NCBI GenBank assembly: GCA_034769895.1
Contig: JAWRYS010001443.1
Location: 19,505 to 83,504, forward strand
Origin: Magicicada septendecula
Lineage: Eukaryota; Arthropoda; Insecta; Hemiptera; Cicadidae
Length of the DNA stretch: 64,000 nucleotides
Direction of reading: 5' to 3'
Positions within the stretch are counted from its first letter, which is position 1. Every line of letters starts with the position of its first letter. This document shows positions 42,301-52,921 of this stretch, one piece after another. The position numbers and the translations under genes are program-made. Below the pieces are notes generated by a model. That model saw only the letters and a list, made by a program, of their open reading frames with translations, was not told the DNA's origin and did no database searches.

Positions 42301-42823
42301 ATGACTGACACGGACAGTTTGCTTTACAGCATACGGACTGACGATGTGTACTCGGATATGAAAGAGGATCTCCACCTTTTCGATACGTCGGACTATCCCA
42401 CGGATCATCTTTGTCATTGCGACGACAACAAAAAGTCGTGGGGAAGTTCAAGGATGAGACCAATGGAAAACCCATCAGGGAATTTGTCGGACTCATGGCG
42501 AAGTGTTACTCGCTCTTGTTGTCCGACCGCACCGACAAAAAGGTGGCGATGGTGTGCCAAGGACGGCAATAAAAAAAAGGTTACGGCATCGATTGTACAG
42601 CGAGAGTCTTTTTGACAGTCGTACGGTTTTCACCTCTGCTGAGTGTATACGAAGCAATCATCATAAGCTGTAGACGCAACGTATAACAAAACTTTCCCTG
42701 TCTCCTTTGTACATACTGGACGACGGTGTAAGTACACTCGCGTACGGGCACTACAGGATACTTGCAATAACCGACGACGCTGCTGGTCCTAAGGCAAAGA
42801 AGAGAAAGTACATGGACCGATAA
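39306..42823 (+). pseudogene. polB: Protein-primed type B DNA polymerase, Polinton (many breaks)
   Basis: Replicative polymerase of Maverick/Polinton elements, about 1170 codons from ATG at 39306 to TAA at 42823. N-terminal domain 39306-40380 (GSGWVLDRIISLEL, CFVWSVLAALFPQ); exonuclease motifs YADFES, YDAHHL; HCHLTGRY; LKTDVLLLADVFEAFR; motif A region YTDCNNF (41514); motif B region FEKDFFKLMVNAVYAK; motif C TDTDSL (42307); C-terminus ILDDGVSTLAYGHYR and a basic PKAKKRK end. Frame changes or stops occur near 40390, 40715, 40906-40930, 41530, 41712-41775 and 42430, with more between 42600 and 42700. It is the most damaged gene here. It is divergent from the structural genes, as in other Polintons. 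Confidence 0.85.
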
Positions 42824-42847
42824 CTAACGGTAAAGATGATGTTCAGC

Positions 42848-42850
<3 letters not shown>

Positions 42851-42880
<30 letters not shown>
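42851..42880. repeat. (AC)15 microsatellite
   Basis: Fifteen AC dinucleotides between the polymerase stop and the first exon of the RING-H2 gene, probably within an intron or spacer. Confidence 0.9.
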
Positions 42881-42883
<3 letters not shown>

Positions 42884-42935
42884 CTTCATTATGTTCTTTA
42901 CCTACTTATTTTACAACTTTTGATACGTTTTACAG

Positions 42936-44613
42936 AATGAACAACAACAAGGAAGTAACAAAACATATGCCGGCAGAGCAACGTCGAGTACGATGGTAAA
43001 TATAACATTTTTTTTTATTTATTTATAATGTACAAACAGAATATTCCATTCGATTGACGTGTTGTTTTTTTTTTATAGTTCACAACGGTTACGACGTGCT
43101 TTGCTGGGACCCGGCTCGAGTCGGTAAGGCCGTTTTCATTAATAAACTCTTGTCCTACTGCGTTTACCTCCGGTGTTCAATTATATATTTTTTTTTCAGT
43201 GATGCCGACGAGGCACCTGCTGCTGCTACTGATGCGGACCCCCCCCCCCCCCACCTCCAGAACTCGGCTCGAGTCGGTAAGACAAATGTCATTTTAATAA
43301 ACTCTTGTACTTTTGCGTTTTTTACCTCCAGTGTTCAATTTATATATGTATTTTTCAGTGATGCTGATGCTGCTGCTCTGCTGCTGCGAGTTCGCCCCAA
43401 TCTCCACAACCCGACATGAGTCGGTAAGACATTTTTCATTAATTTTAAACACGAGTCGGTGTTCATTTCATACATTTTTTTTTAAGTGATGCTGACGCTC
43501 CAACTGCTGCTGCTGGTGCCGCTACTGCTGCTGCTGCAGTTCGTCCCCTATCTCCAGACAGCGTGCAACGTTTAAAACGTGCAATATTACAGCTAAAAAG
43601 TGGTCTTTTACGGTAAGTCCGTTTTTATTAACAACAAAGTCTTGTACTATTGCGTTTACCTCACGTGTTCAATTTATACTTTTTTTTTCAGCGATGCTCT
43701 AGCTGAAGGAGTGGCGGTCTTTCTCCCTCGACCCGGCACGAGTCGGTACGTTCGTTTTCATTAACATTCAATTGTTCTCTTGCGTTTACATTTGGTATTA
43801 AAGTTGTTCCTTTTTTTTTAGTAATGTCGAGTCCACAGAAGATGAAGGATTTATGGAGGACAATCAAAGTGATGTCGATACTGTGGACTTGAACATGGAC
43901 CATGACGGGGATAGCGATGATAATGATGATCATGTTAATGATGACAATGCAGCAGTCATCGACGTAAATATGTAAGTCATCTTCTTATGCGTACATACTG
44001 CCTTGTTTTATTTGCTATTATACATAACTTTTATGTTGTCGTTTTTTTTTCTTAGTGACATTCGCCCGATACCAGCGCCGCCACCACCACCACAACAACT
44101 TCAACAACACATTCCAGTTACACCACCACAATCACCGCCACCGTCACCACCACCGCCACCGCAGATACAACCTCTACCACGACCACAACCCATATATCGT
44201 CAGCAGCAGCAGCAACTATTTATGCGAAGAGATCCCCGTTTGTGGCCTCTCCAGAAGACGCGCTACCCGTCTTCTTTGACGTATTACATGCTACTGAACC
44301 AAGGGCGAACGACGACCCAACAACAATGAGACTCCTTCTTAGAAGGAGTCTACCAACATGGTGTTGGCGTCGCGGAGAGCCCTGTCCTGTTCAAGGTATG
44401 GTACCGAACACTACCTGCAGTGTGTGCATAGAAACATACAGTGACGGGCAGAAGCTCCTCGGTTTGGTATGTGGTCATACATACCATTACCGATGCGTCC
44501 TCGACTGGTTTCAGTCGGTAGCGTTGGAGGGGACACCACCCGCATGCCCGCAATGCAGACAATATATATTTGGAAAGCCCAATCGCACTTTCTATGGGCG
44601 CATGAATATTTAA
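42936..44613 (+). CDS. Spliced gene for acidic RING-H2 protein (probable E3 ubiquitin ligase)
   Basis: Inferred exons: 42936-42995 (ATG 42937), 43079-43123, 43200-43276, 43359-43423, 43487-43612, 43692-43745, 43822-43971 and 44056 or 44076-44613. All introns are 63-104 bp, GT-AG, with T-rich tracts; all exons whose frame is readable join in phase 2. Exon 5 encodes an Ala-rich stretch then SPDSVQRLKRAILQLK; exon 7 is Asp/Asn-rich; the last ends in a RING-H2 (CSVC, CGHTYHYRC, CPQC). Exons 3 and 4 each seem one base short of the phase-2 pattern, and exon 4 then has TGA. The acceptor at 44055 leads to a Pro/Gln-rich frame ending at 44329; that at 44075 leads to the RING. An acceptor precedes exon 1, so a 5' exon may exist upstream. 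Cargo or host gene: undecided. Confidence 0.6.
43079..43821 (+). repeat. Tandemly duplicated exon-intron units
   Basis: Five consecutive exon-plus-intron units are related. Introns share GTAAGnCCGTTTTCATTAA, then CTCTTGT, GCGTTTACCTC, GTGTTCAATT and a T-run with AG. Exons mostly begin GATGC after one base and end in GAGTCG before the GT. Intron 4 is shortened and contains a leftover CACGAGTCGGTGTTCA. Symmetric phase-2 exons allow such duplications without changing frame. Confidence 0.75.
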
Positions 44614-44844
44614 GGTATCTTACAGTGTTCATAAAGATTTTACTAATCCATCCTACTTGTAACAACCACATGTCACTAATACTGTTTTTTTTTTTTTTTT
44701 TTTGTTACAGATGGAAATTGTCTACCTAACCCGGATTGTGACTTTAATTTTGTAAAAATATATAGACCTGTACCCGATTGTGACATGTATATTTTGTATA
44801 TATACATATTTGTTATGTTTACATTTTTATGTTTATATTTTGTG
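44614..44844 (+). other. 3' flank of the RING-H2 gene
   Basis: No gene is seen. A long T-run followed by TTACAG at 44690-44710 looks like another 3' splice site, and GGTATC directly after the stop codon like a weak donor, so a 3' UTR intron is possible. The sequence ends where the 4.04 kb array begins (TTGAAACCCCCC at 44845). Confidence 0.4.
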
Positions 44845-47800
44845 TTGAAACCCCCCTTTTATTTTATAAGTTTTTTTTTGTAAAATTTTTTTTGAATTTT
44901 TATTTTATTTTATTTTTATTAAGTTTTTTTTGTAAAGGGGAGAGACATCATATTTAGAACTAGGTGGAGAACCTAGAGGAAGCAAAAGTGTGCAAGGCCC
45001 AATTACAATTACAGACATGTCCCCCCAGGTGAATGACAGGACTTGCAAATGAAAAAGTCTTTTAACCAACAAGCGTATGCTTTATTAAGCCTGCAAAATG
45101 TTACATGAGATGACAAGTTATCGATTGTACAAGCACAAAATTAACGGCAGGATTATATATATATATCAATTAATATTTCTAATGGCATAAAATATAAGTG
45201 AATTGAATATTAACATAAATTGCAAAATTCCTGCCTGATTATGTATGAGTCAATGGTAGCAATAATCTCATTCATAAAAAGCAATACACTAATCCATAAG
45301 TGTTGTATAGATTTCAAATAGGCTAGCCTTTTTGTCTTAGTAAGCACATTTATGGTTTTTTTTTCTTTTAAATTCATAACATATTCCCCCAGTAAAATAT
45401 ATTAAAATTACACACACAAGCACATACACAACATAATTAACACAACATCCCTCATTTCAGTACTAAATCCCTCATAAACCCATTTCAACTACCGTAAATG
45501 AATGCACAACAATATATACATATGTATAAATATAATTGACAGGGTAATCTGATAATCACAGCTCCTAAGCATAGATGTGCCTTGGTAATTAGCACCAGAG
45601 AATGCAAGTGACCGCCCAGAGACTCAACATACTAAACAACCCTGACTTTAATCATCAAGCGCTAAGTATATGTGAAAAGGAAAATAGTTTCTCAACTGAA
45701 GCATCAGACAGCCCTCGTTACGTGATTAAAACTCTGCCATGAACGTATGACATGAAAGCACGAGATAACTAACTCCCTAATGGTTTTAATTAGATGAAAA
45801 GGTAGAACTTACAGCAAACTGCGGATATGTGTGTGTGTGTAATTTTCTTACACATGATAAACAGTTATAATAGATTTCATTAGGTCTAATGCTGTAATGT
45901 TCACACATGCAGTAACATAACTGAACATGAGAGTTTGTGCCAAAGTATAACGGTTAAAACTTCATGAGTGAGCTTCTGGGAGCTTCCGTGCATTCACCAT
46001 GTCGTTGAGATAGAAAATAGATAATTAGAATGTTCCCACCTGGATTGTCCGGTGTACTTAGTCAATATTGGCGCTGTCAATACAATCAGTAATGTCTCGG
46101 TCGTATCACAAGTCCTGGGACAGCGTAGCGTTGGAAAAGGTGTCCGAACAGTTGTTCTCGACTGACGGCAATCGTGGCTAAAAGATCGTCTCTGCCAGGA
46201 GGGTGGACAGTTGTTCGTCACACCCGACCCTTCTCGCCCTTGTTCGAGCACCTGGAGCAGAACTTTATTCAGCCAACCAAAGAAAAGTCGACCAAGCCCT
46301 GAACTGAAGAGTACCGCCAGTCGAGAGCAGATGACCAGGTTGAGGGTTCGAATAGAAATGAGACAGATTTAATGTGTCTGCCTACCCAAGAAAACTCTCG
46401 ATACAGGAATGCACAAAACAGCTGGACGCGCCAACTGAATTTCGTAGATACACCACAACTGTGTGCATAACCGGACGGCGACCAACTGCCGTGGCCGTGC
46501 GTGACGTCAACGCCGCTCGTTTTAAAAACGCTAACCATACGATGCCGAACCCAGTACGGCACACCCTCACCCCAAAAGAGCAACATGGTTGACCCAAAAC
46601 AAACCAGTCCTCAAGCACGACGGCTGCGGGAAACCTGGAAAATCTCAGATTCTAAATCGCTCTTGGTGAGTTCAGTAACACAGGAAAACGAAAAAGCAGA
46701 AGGAAGAGGTGTGAGTCAGTGAATGTGTGTCTGAAAGAGAAGATGTAAGTGTGAGTCCTGCATGCTCGCCGGGCCCTGGTCCGCATGCAGATATAAGGGA
46801 CAGAAAAGAACAAGAGAAAGAGAAGAATCGCCGCGCCAGCTCTGAGTACTGATCCCCAAGGCCTCCTAAACTCAACAACTGAGACCCAGGACCATTAACA
46901 CTATTCCTCCCTTCCCAGGAGTAAAAATCTCTACCACACTGCGACCATCCCCCCATGCGAGTCCTCTCCTCCATGCCAAACTCTCGGGACCGCCCCAACA
47001 CGTCACCCTCTCCGGTGACCACCACCTAACTCTCCTGGTACTCACATATTCACGCCCGAAGGCTAACAAGGTGCTACAAACCTTGATATGCGAGTACCCT
47101 TCGAGAACCGTCCACCTCGTGGACCGACCAGCCATGTGAAGCAAACAAGGCATCCTCCATCCTTGACACATGACTGGCCCACCTCCCCACACTAGGGTGG
47201 GCGGACCCGATTCACAAGGCAGAGAAGACCGCGCAGAGGGCACGCGAACATCAATCCTATTTCTTAACTTTTCAAAAGCAGCTTAACTAGCAAGGGGGGG
47301 GTTTACTTTTCCACCGTCTAAACAAACCACACTTAATCCAAAACTGACACGCCAGAGAAATCAAACGAGGAATGCGGCATGGACCAAAATCAAACCAAAC
47401 CAAAACCAAAACCGAACCAAAATCAAAATCAACCACTAGGACCAAGGAAACAACAGGACGTAACTTCTCCATCCTACTTTTAGAACAGGGGAAACTGACG
47501 ACCTCGACAATCTACTGGTACTCTCCAACTTTCTAACCTTCTCGTATTACTTGTATTACTTCCGTGTCGGGCAACCCCAACCTTAATATACGGGCAGCTT
47601 TCCGTATATCATGCACGAAGTCCCCCAATGCCTCTCCGTTGGCCTGTAGGTGATAGAATAAATCTAACTTAAGCTGGAAACGTCGTCGATGGGGTATGAA
47701 GAAATCCAACACTTCCCCATGGAAGGTGTCAACACTGCAGCCCCGACGCAGAGTGTTGTTGACCAGACCGGCCAATGAACCCCGGCAATACGGGTATATA

Positions 47801-48882
47801 AGGGACAAGACCTCCTCATCGGACACACCCGGGAAATCTGCCAACTGCAGGACCAGGTCCAAGAAGACCAACAACCTGTCCTCATCTACTCCATCCAACA
47901 CCGAAAGTTTCTGGAGAATCCCTGAAATAGGGTGGGGCAATTCCTGGTAACATACCGTCGCCAGAGTTGCACAATACTCAAACACAACAATAAAACTTAA
48001 ATCCCAATGAAACACCTAACACAAACTTAACCTACAAAACACAATGACAAAGAATCCGGAAAAACTCAAGTACTCTTCTTCCTTTGAGCCGCCCCAGAGT
48101 GCTCTAGCGATGCGACGAGATGGGTGTCATAAAGCAGAGAAACAGCCATTCAAAATGCCCAGAAGAGAACACGACACAAAACAACAAAACTGACTCACTA
48201 TATACAATCCACAAAGTACACATAAAATTCAATATAATTGAAAACATATAACTATCAAGTCCATGACATCTGGTCGGACCATGACCGCATTCAGAATACA
48301 CGATACCGCAACGCAACACCCTCAATAAACAAGTACTATATAACGGGGATGCTATAAAACACGTTGTCTAATCCATGAGACAAGTCACAATCAAAATCAA
48401 CAAGATCTGACGGCCCTCATCACGTCCAAAATCTGCTTGAACTCCAGGGTATGCCCAAGTGAAATCAATCAGCACTCATTCATTAAAAAAAATCGATCAC
48501 CTTCTTATAACCCCTTTTCAAAATTCATCTTACACTCAACATCACAAAATAATTACTTAAACACTAACACATATTAAATCATTTTAAACTTCATCAACCC
48601 CTTATTCATTTTATAAAATATGCTATTTTTCTGGTTATTCATTCTATTAAATCGTTACACTACCATTAACGTTTCTTGCAACACTTGGATTCCAATTAAA
48701 CTAATTTGAAATACTTTGCAAGTCCCAACACCAGCTGACATGTCTGTAGCCACACCAAGTTTCATTTAAGAAAATAAATGCAAGTCCCCAGATTCTAAAA
48801 CTTCCCAAGTTCAAAAGAAAAAAAATAAGGCAGAAATAATACCTACTACCTACCTAGAATCACAACCAGGCTCTGCTACTAT
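44845..48882 (-). repeat. 4.04-kb tandem unit 1
   Basis: First unit of the array (4038 bp). It starts TTGAAACCCCCC and runs to CTCTGCTACTAT. It contains a truncated Gag (47533-48015, minus), an (ACCAAA)-like stretch near 47385-47435 and short microsatellites. It differs from the others at its left edge (GTAAAATTTT for GTACAATTTT near 44880) and shares the longer T-run near 45360 with units 4 and 5. No other protein is recognised, so about 3.5 kb is non-coding. Confidence 0.9.
47533..48015 (-). pseudogene. Truncated retrotransposon Gag, unit 1
   Basis: 160 codons without an ATG (first codon GTG). The part FHGEVLDFFIPHRRRFQLKLDLFYHLQANGE (split here for description at about residues 100-130) with GDFVHDIRKAARILRLG and VIQVIREG is the pattern of LTR-retrotransposon Gag capsid domains. 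A TAG follows at once where the family usually continues with a GL and basic residues. It is unrelated in sequence to the gypsy Gag at 4861-6786. No protease or RT follows, so the unit is non-autonomous. Confidence 0.6.
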
Positions 48883-51800
48883 TTGAAACCCCCCTTTTAT
48901 TTTATAAGTTTTTTTTTGTACAATTTTTTTTTGAATTTTTATTTTATTTTATTTTTATTAAGTTTTTTTTTGTAAAGGGGAGAGACATCATATTTAGAAC
49001 TAGGTGGAGAACCTAGAGGAAGCAAAAGTGTGCAAGGCCCAATTACAATTACAGACATGTCCCCCCAGGTGAATGACAGGACTTGCAAATGAAAAAGTCT
49101 TTTAACCAACAAGCGTATGCTTTATTAAGCCTGCAAAATGTTACATGAGATGACAAGTTATCGATTGTACAAGCACAAAATTAACGGCAGGATTATATAT
49201 ATATATCAATTAATATTTCTAATGGCATAAAATATAAGTGAATTGAATATTAACATAAATTGCAAAATTCCTGCCTGATTATGTATGAGTCAATGGTAGC
49301 AATAATCTCATTCATAAAAAGCAATACACTAATCCATAAGTGTTGTATAGATTTCAAATAGGCTAGCCTTTTTGTCTTAGTAAGCACATTTATGGTTTTT
49401 TTTCTTTTAAATTCATAACATATTCCCCCAGCAAAATATATTAAAATTACACACACAAGCACATACACAACATAATTAACACAACATCCCTCATTTCAGT
49501 ACTAAATCCCTCATAAACCCATTTCAACTACCGTAAATGAATGCACAACAATATATACATATGTATAAATATAATTGACAGGGTAATCTGATAATCACAG
49601 CTCCTAAGCATAGATGTGCCTTGGTAATTAGCACCAGAGAATGCAAGTGACCGCCCAGAGACTCAACATACTAAACAACCCTGACTTTAATCATCAAGCG
49701 CTAAGTATATGTGAAAAGGAAAATAGTTTCTCAACTGAAGCATCAGACAGCCCTCGTTACGTGATTAAAACTCTGCCATGAACGTATGACATGAAAGCAC
49801 GAGATAACTAACTCCCTAATGGTTTTAATTAGATGAAAAGGTAGAACTTACAGCAAACTGCGGATATGTGTGTGTGTGTAATTTTCTTACACATGATAAA
49901 CAGTTATAATAGATTTCATTAGGTCTAATGCTGTAATGTTCACACATGCAGTAACATAACTGAACATGAGAGTTTGTGCCAAAGTATAACGGTTAAAACT
50001 TCATGAGTGAGCTTCTGGGAGCTTCCGTGCATTCACCATGTCGTTGAGATAGAAAATAGATAATTAGAATGTTCCCACCTGGATTGTCCGGTGTACTTAG
50101 TCAATATTGGCGCTGTCAATACAATCAGTAATGTCTCGGTCGTATCACAAGTCCTGGGACAGCGTAGCGTTGGAAAAGGTGTCCGAACAGTTGTTCTCGA
50201 CTGACGGCAATCGTGGCTAAAAGATCGTCTCTGCCAGGAGGGTGGACAGTTGTTCGTCACACCCGACCCTTCTCGCCCTTGTTCGAGCACCTGGAGCAGA
50301 ACTTTATTCAGCCAACCAAAGAAAAGTCGACCAAGCCCTGAACTGAAGAGTACCGCCAGTCGAGAGCAGATGACCAGGTTGAGGGTTCGAATAGAAATGA
50401 GACAGATTTAATGTGTCTGCCTACCCAAGAAAACTCTCGATACAGGAATGCACAAAACAGCTGGACGCGCCAACTGAATTTCGTAGATACACCACAACTG
50501 TGTGCATAACCGGACGGCGACCAACTGCCGTGGCCGTGCGTGACGTCAACGCCGCTCGTTTTAAAAACGCTAACCATACGATGCCGAACCCAGTACGGCA
50601 CACCCTCACCCCAAAAGAGCAACATGGTTGACCCAAAACAAACCAGTCCTCAAGCACGACGGCTGCGGGAAACCTGGAAAATCTCAGATTCTAAATCGCT
50701 CTTGGTGAGTTCAGTAACACAGGAAAACGAAAAAGCAGAAGGAAGAGGTGTGAGTCAGTGAATGTGTGTCTGAAAGAGAAGATGTAAGTGTGAGTCCTGC
50801 ATGCTCGCCGGGCCCTGGTCCGCATGCAGATATAAGGGACAGAAAAGAACAAGAGAAAGAGAAGAATCGCCGCGCCAGCTCTGAGTACTGATCCCCAAGG
50901 CCTCCTAAACTCAACAACTGAGACCCAGGACCATTAACACTATTCCTCCCTTCCCAGGAGTAAAAATCTCTACCACACTGCGACCATCCCCCCATGCGAG
51001 TCCTCTCCTCCATGCCAAACTCTCGGGACCGCCCCAACACGTCACCCTCTCCGGTGACCACCACCTAACTCTCCTGGTACTCACATATTCACGCCCGAAG
51101 GCTAACAAGGTGCTACAAACCTTGATATGCGAGTACCCTTCGAGAACCGTCCACCTCGTGGACCGACCAGCCATGTGAAGCAAACAAGGCATCCTCCATC
51201 CTTGACACATGACTGGCCCACCTCCCCACACTAGGGTGGGCGGACCCGATTCACAAGGCAGAGAAGACCGCGCAGAGGGCACGCGAACATCAATCCTATT
51301 TCTTAACTTTTCAAAAGCAGCTTAACTAGCAAGGGGGGGGTTTACTTTTCCACCGTCTAAACAAACCACACTTAATCCAAAACTGACACGCCAGAGAAAT
51401 CAAACGAGGAATGCGGCATGGACCAAAATCAAACCAAACCAAAACCAAAACCGAACCAAAATCAAAATCAACCACTAGGACCAAGGAAACAACAGGACGT
51501 AACTTCTCCATCCTACTTTTAGAACAGGGGAAACTGACGACCTCGACAATCTACTGGTACTCTCCAACTTTCTAACCTTCTCGTATTACTTGTATTACTT
51601 CCGTGTCGGGCAACCCCAACCTTAATATACGGGCAGCTTTCCGTATATCATGCACGAAGTCCCCCAATGCCTCTCCGTTGGCCTGTAGGTGATAGAATAA
51701 ATCTAACTTAAGCTGGAAACGTCGTCGATGGGGTATGAAGAAATCCAACACTTCCCCATGGAAGGTGTCAACACTGCAGCCCCGACGCAGAGTGTTGTTG

Positions 51801-52921
51801 ACCAGACCGGCCAATGAACCCCGGCAATACGGGTATATAAGGGACAAGACCTCCTCATCGGACACACCCGGGAAATCTGCCAACTGCAGGACCAGGTCCA
51901 AGAAGACCAACAACCTGTCCTCATCTACTCCATCCAACACCGAAAGTTTCTGGAGAATCCCTGAAATAGGGTGGGGCAATTCCTGGTAACATACCGTCGC
52001 CAGAGTTGCACAATACTCAAACACAACAATAAAACTTAAATCCCAATGAAACACCTAACACAAACTTAACCTACAAAACACAATGACAAAGAATCCGGAA
52101 AAACTCAAGTACTCTTCTTCCTTTGAGCCGCCCCAGAGTGCTCTAGCGATGCGACGAGATGGGTGTCATAAAGCAGAGAAACAGCCATTCAAAATGCCCA
52201 GAAGAGAACACGACACAAAACAACAAAACTGACTCACTATATACAATCCACAAAGTACACATAAAATTCAATATAATTGAAAACATATAACTATCAAGTC
52301 CATGACATCTGGTCGGACCATGACCGCATTCAGAATACACGATACCGCAACGCAACACCCTCAATAAACAAGTACTATATAACGGGGATGCTATAAAACA
52401 CGTTGTCTAATCCATGAGACAAGTCACAATCAAAATCAACAAGATCTGACGGCCCTCATCACGTCCAAAATCTGCTTGAACTCCAGGGTATGCCCAAGTG
52501 AAATCAATCAGCACTCATTCATTAAAAAAAATCGATCACCTTCTTATAACCCCTTTTCAAAATTCATCTTACACTCAACATCACAAAATAATTACTTAAA
52601 CACTAACACATATTAAATCATTTTAAACTTCATCAACCCCTTATTCATTTTATAAAATATGCTATTTTTCTGGTTATTCATTCTATTAAATCGTTACACT
52701 ACCATTAACGTTTCTTGCAACACTTGGATTCCAATTAAACTAATTTGAAATACTTTGCAAGTCCCAACACCAGCTGACATGTCTGTAGCCACACCAAGTT
52801 TCATTTAAGAAAATAAATGCAAGTCCCCAGATTCTAAAACTTCCCAAGTTCAAAAGAAAAAAAATAAGGCAGAAATAATACCTACTACCTACCTAGAATC
52901 ACAACCAGGCTCTGCTACTAT
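48883..52921 (-). repeat. 4.04-kb tandem unit 2
   Basis: 4039 bp, virtually identical to unit 3 and sharing with it a T-run one base shorter near 49397 and GCAAAATA near 49431. Confidence 0.92.
51572..52054 (-). pseudogene. Truncated retrotransposon Gag, unit 2
   Basis: Identical in translation to the fragment at 47533-48015. Confidence 0.6.

Noticed and set aside
43688-43933. 81-codon minus-strand frame across exons 6 and 7 of the RING-H2 gene
   Set aside because: It crosses splice signals that are consistent on the plus strand and is the antisense of the Asp/Asn-rich exon.
44055-44279. His/Arg/Tyr-rich frame in the last exon
   Set aside because: Third reading of the same CCA/ACC-rich low-complexity DNA; neither acceptor at 44055 nor at 44075 joins it from the phase-2 donor.
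46269-47243. Minus-strand frames of 105, 117 and 123 codons in every 4.04-kb unit
   Set aside because: They overlap one another, show no family motif and are kept only because the units are near-identical; conservation between copies is no evidence of coding here.
47385-47435. CCAAAACC-rich stretch resembling a telomeric repeat
   Set aside because: It is only about 50 bp, irregular, and present once per unit inside the array; insect telomeres are usually TTAGG.
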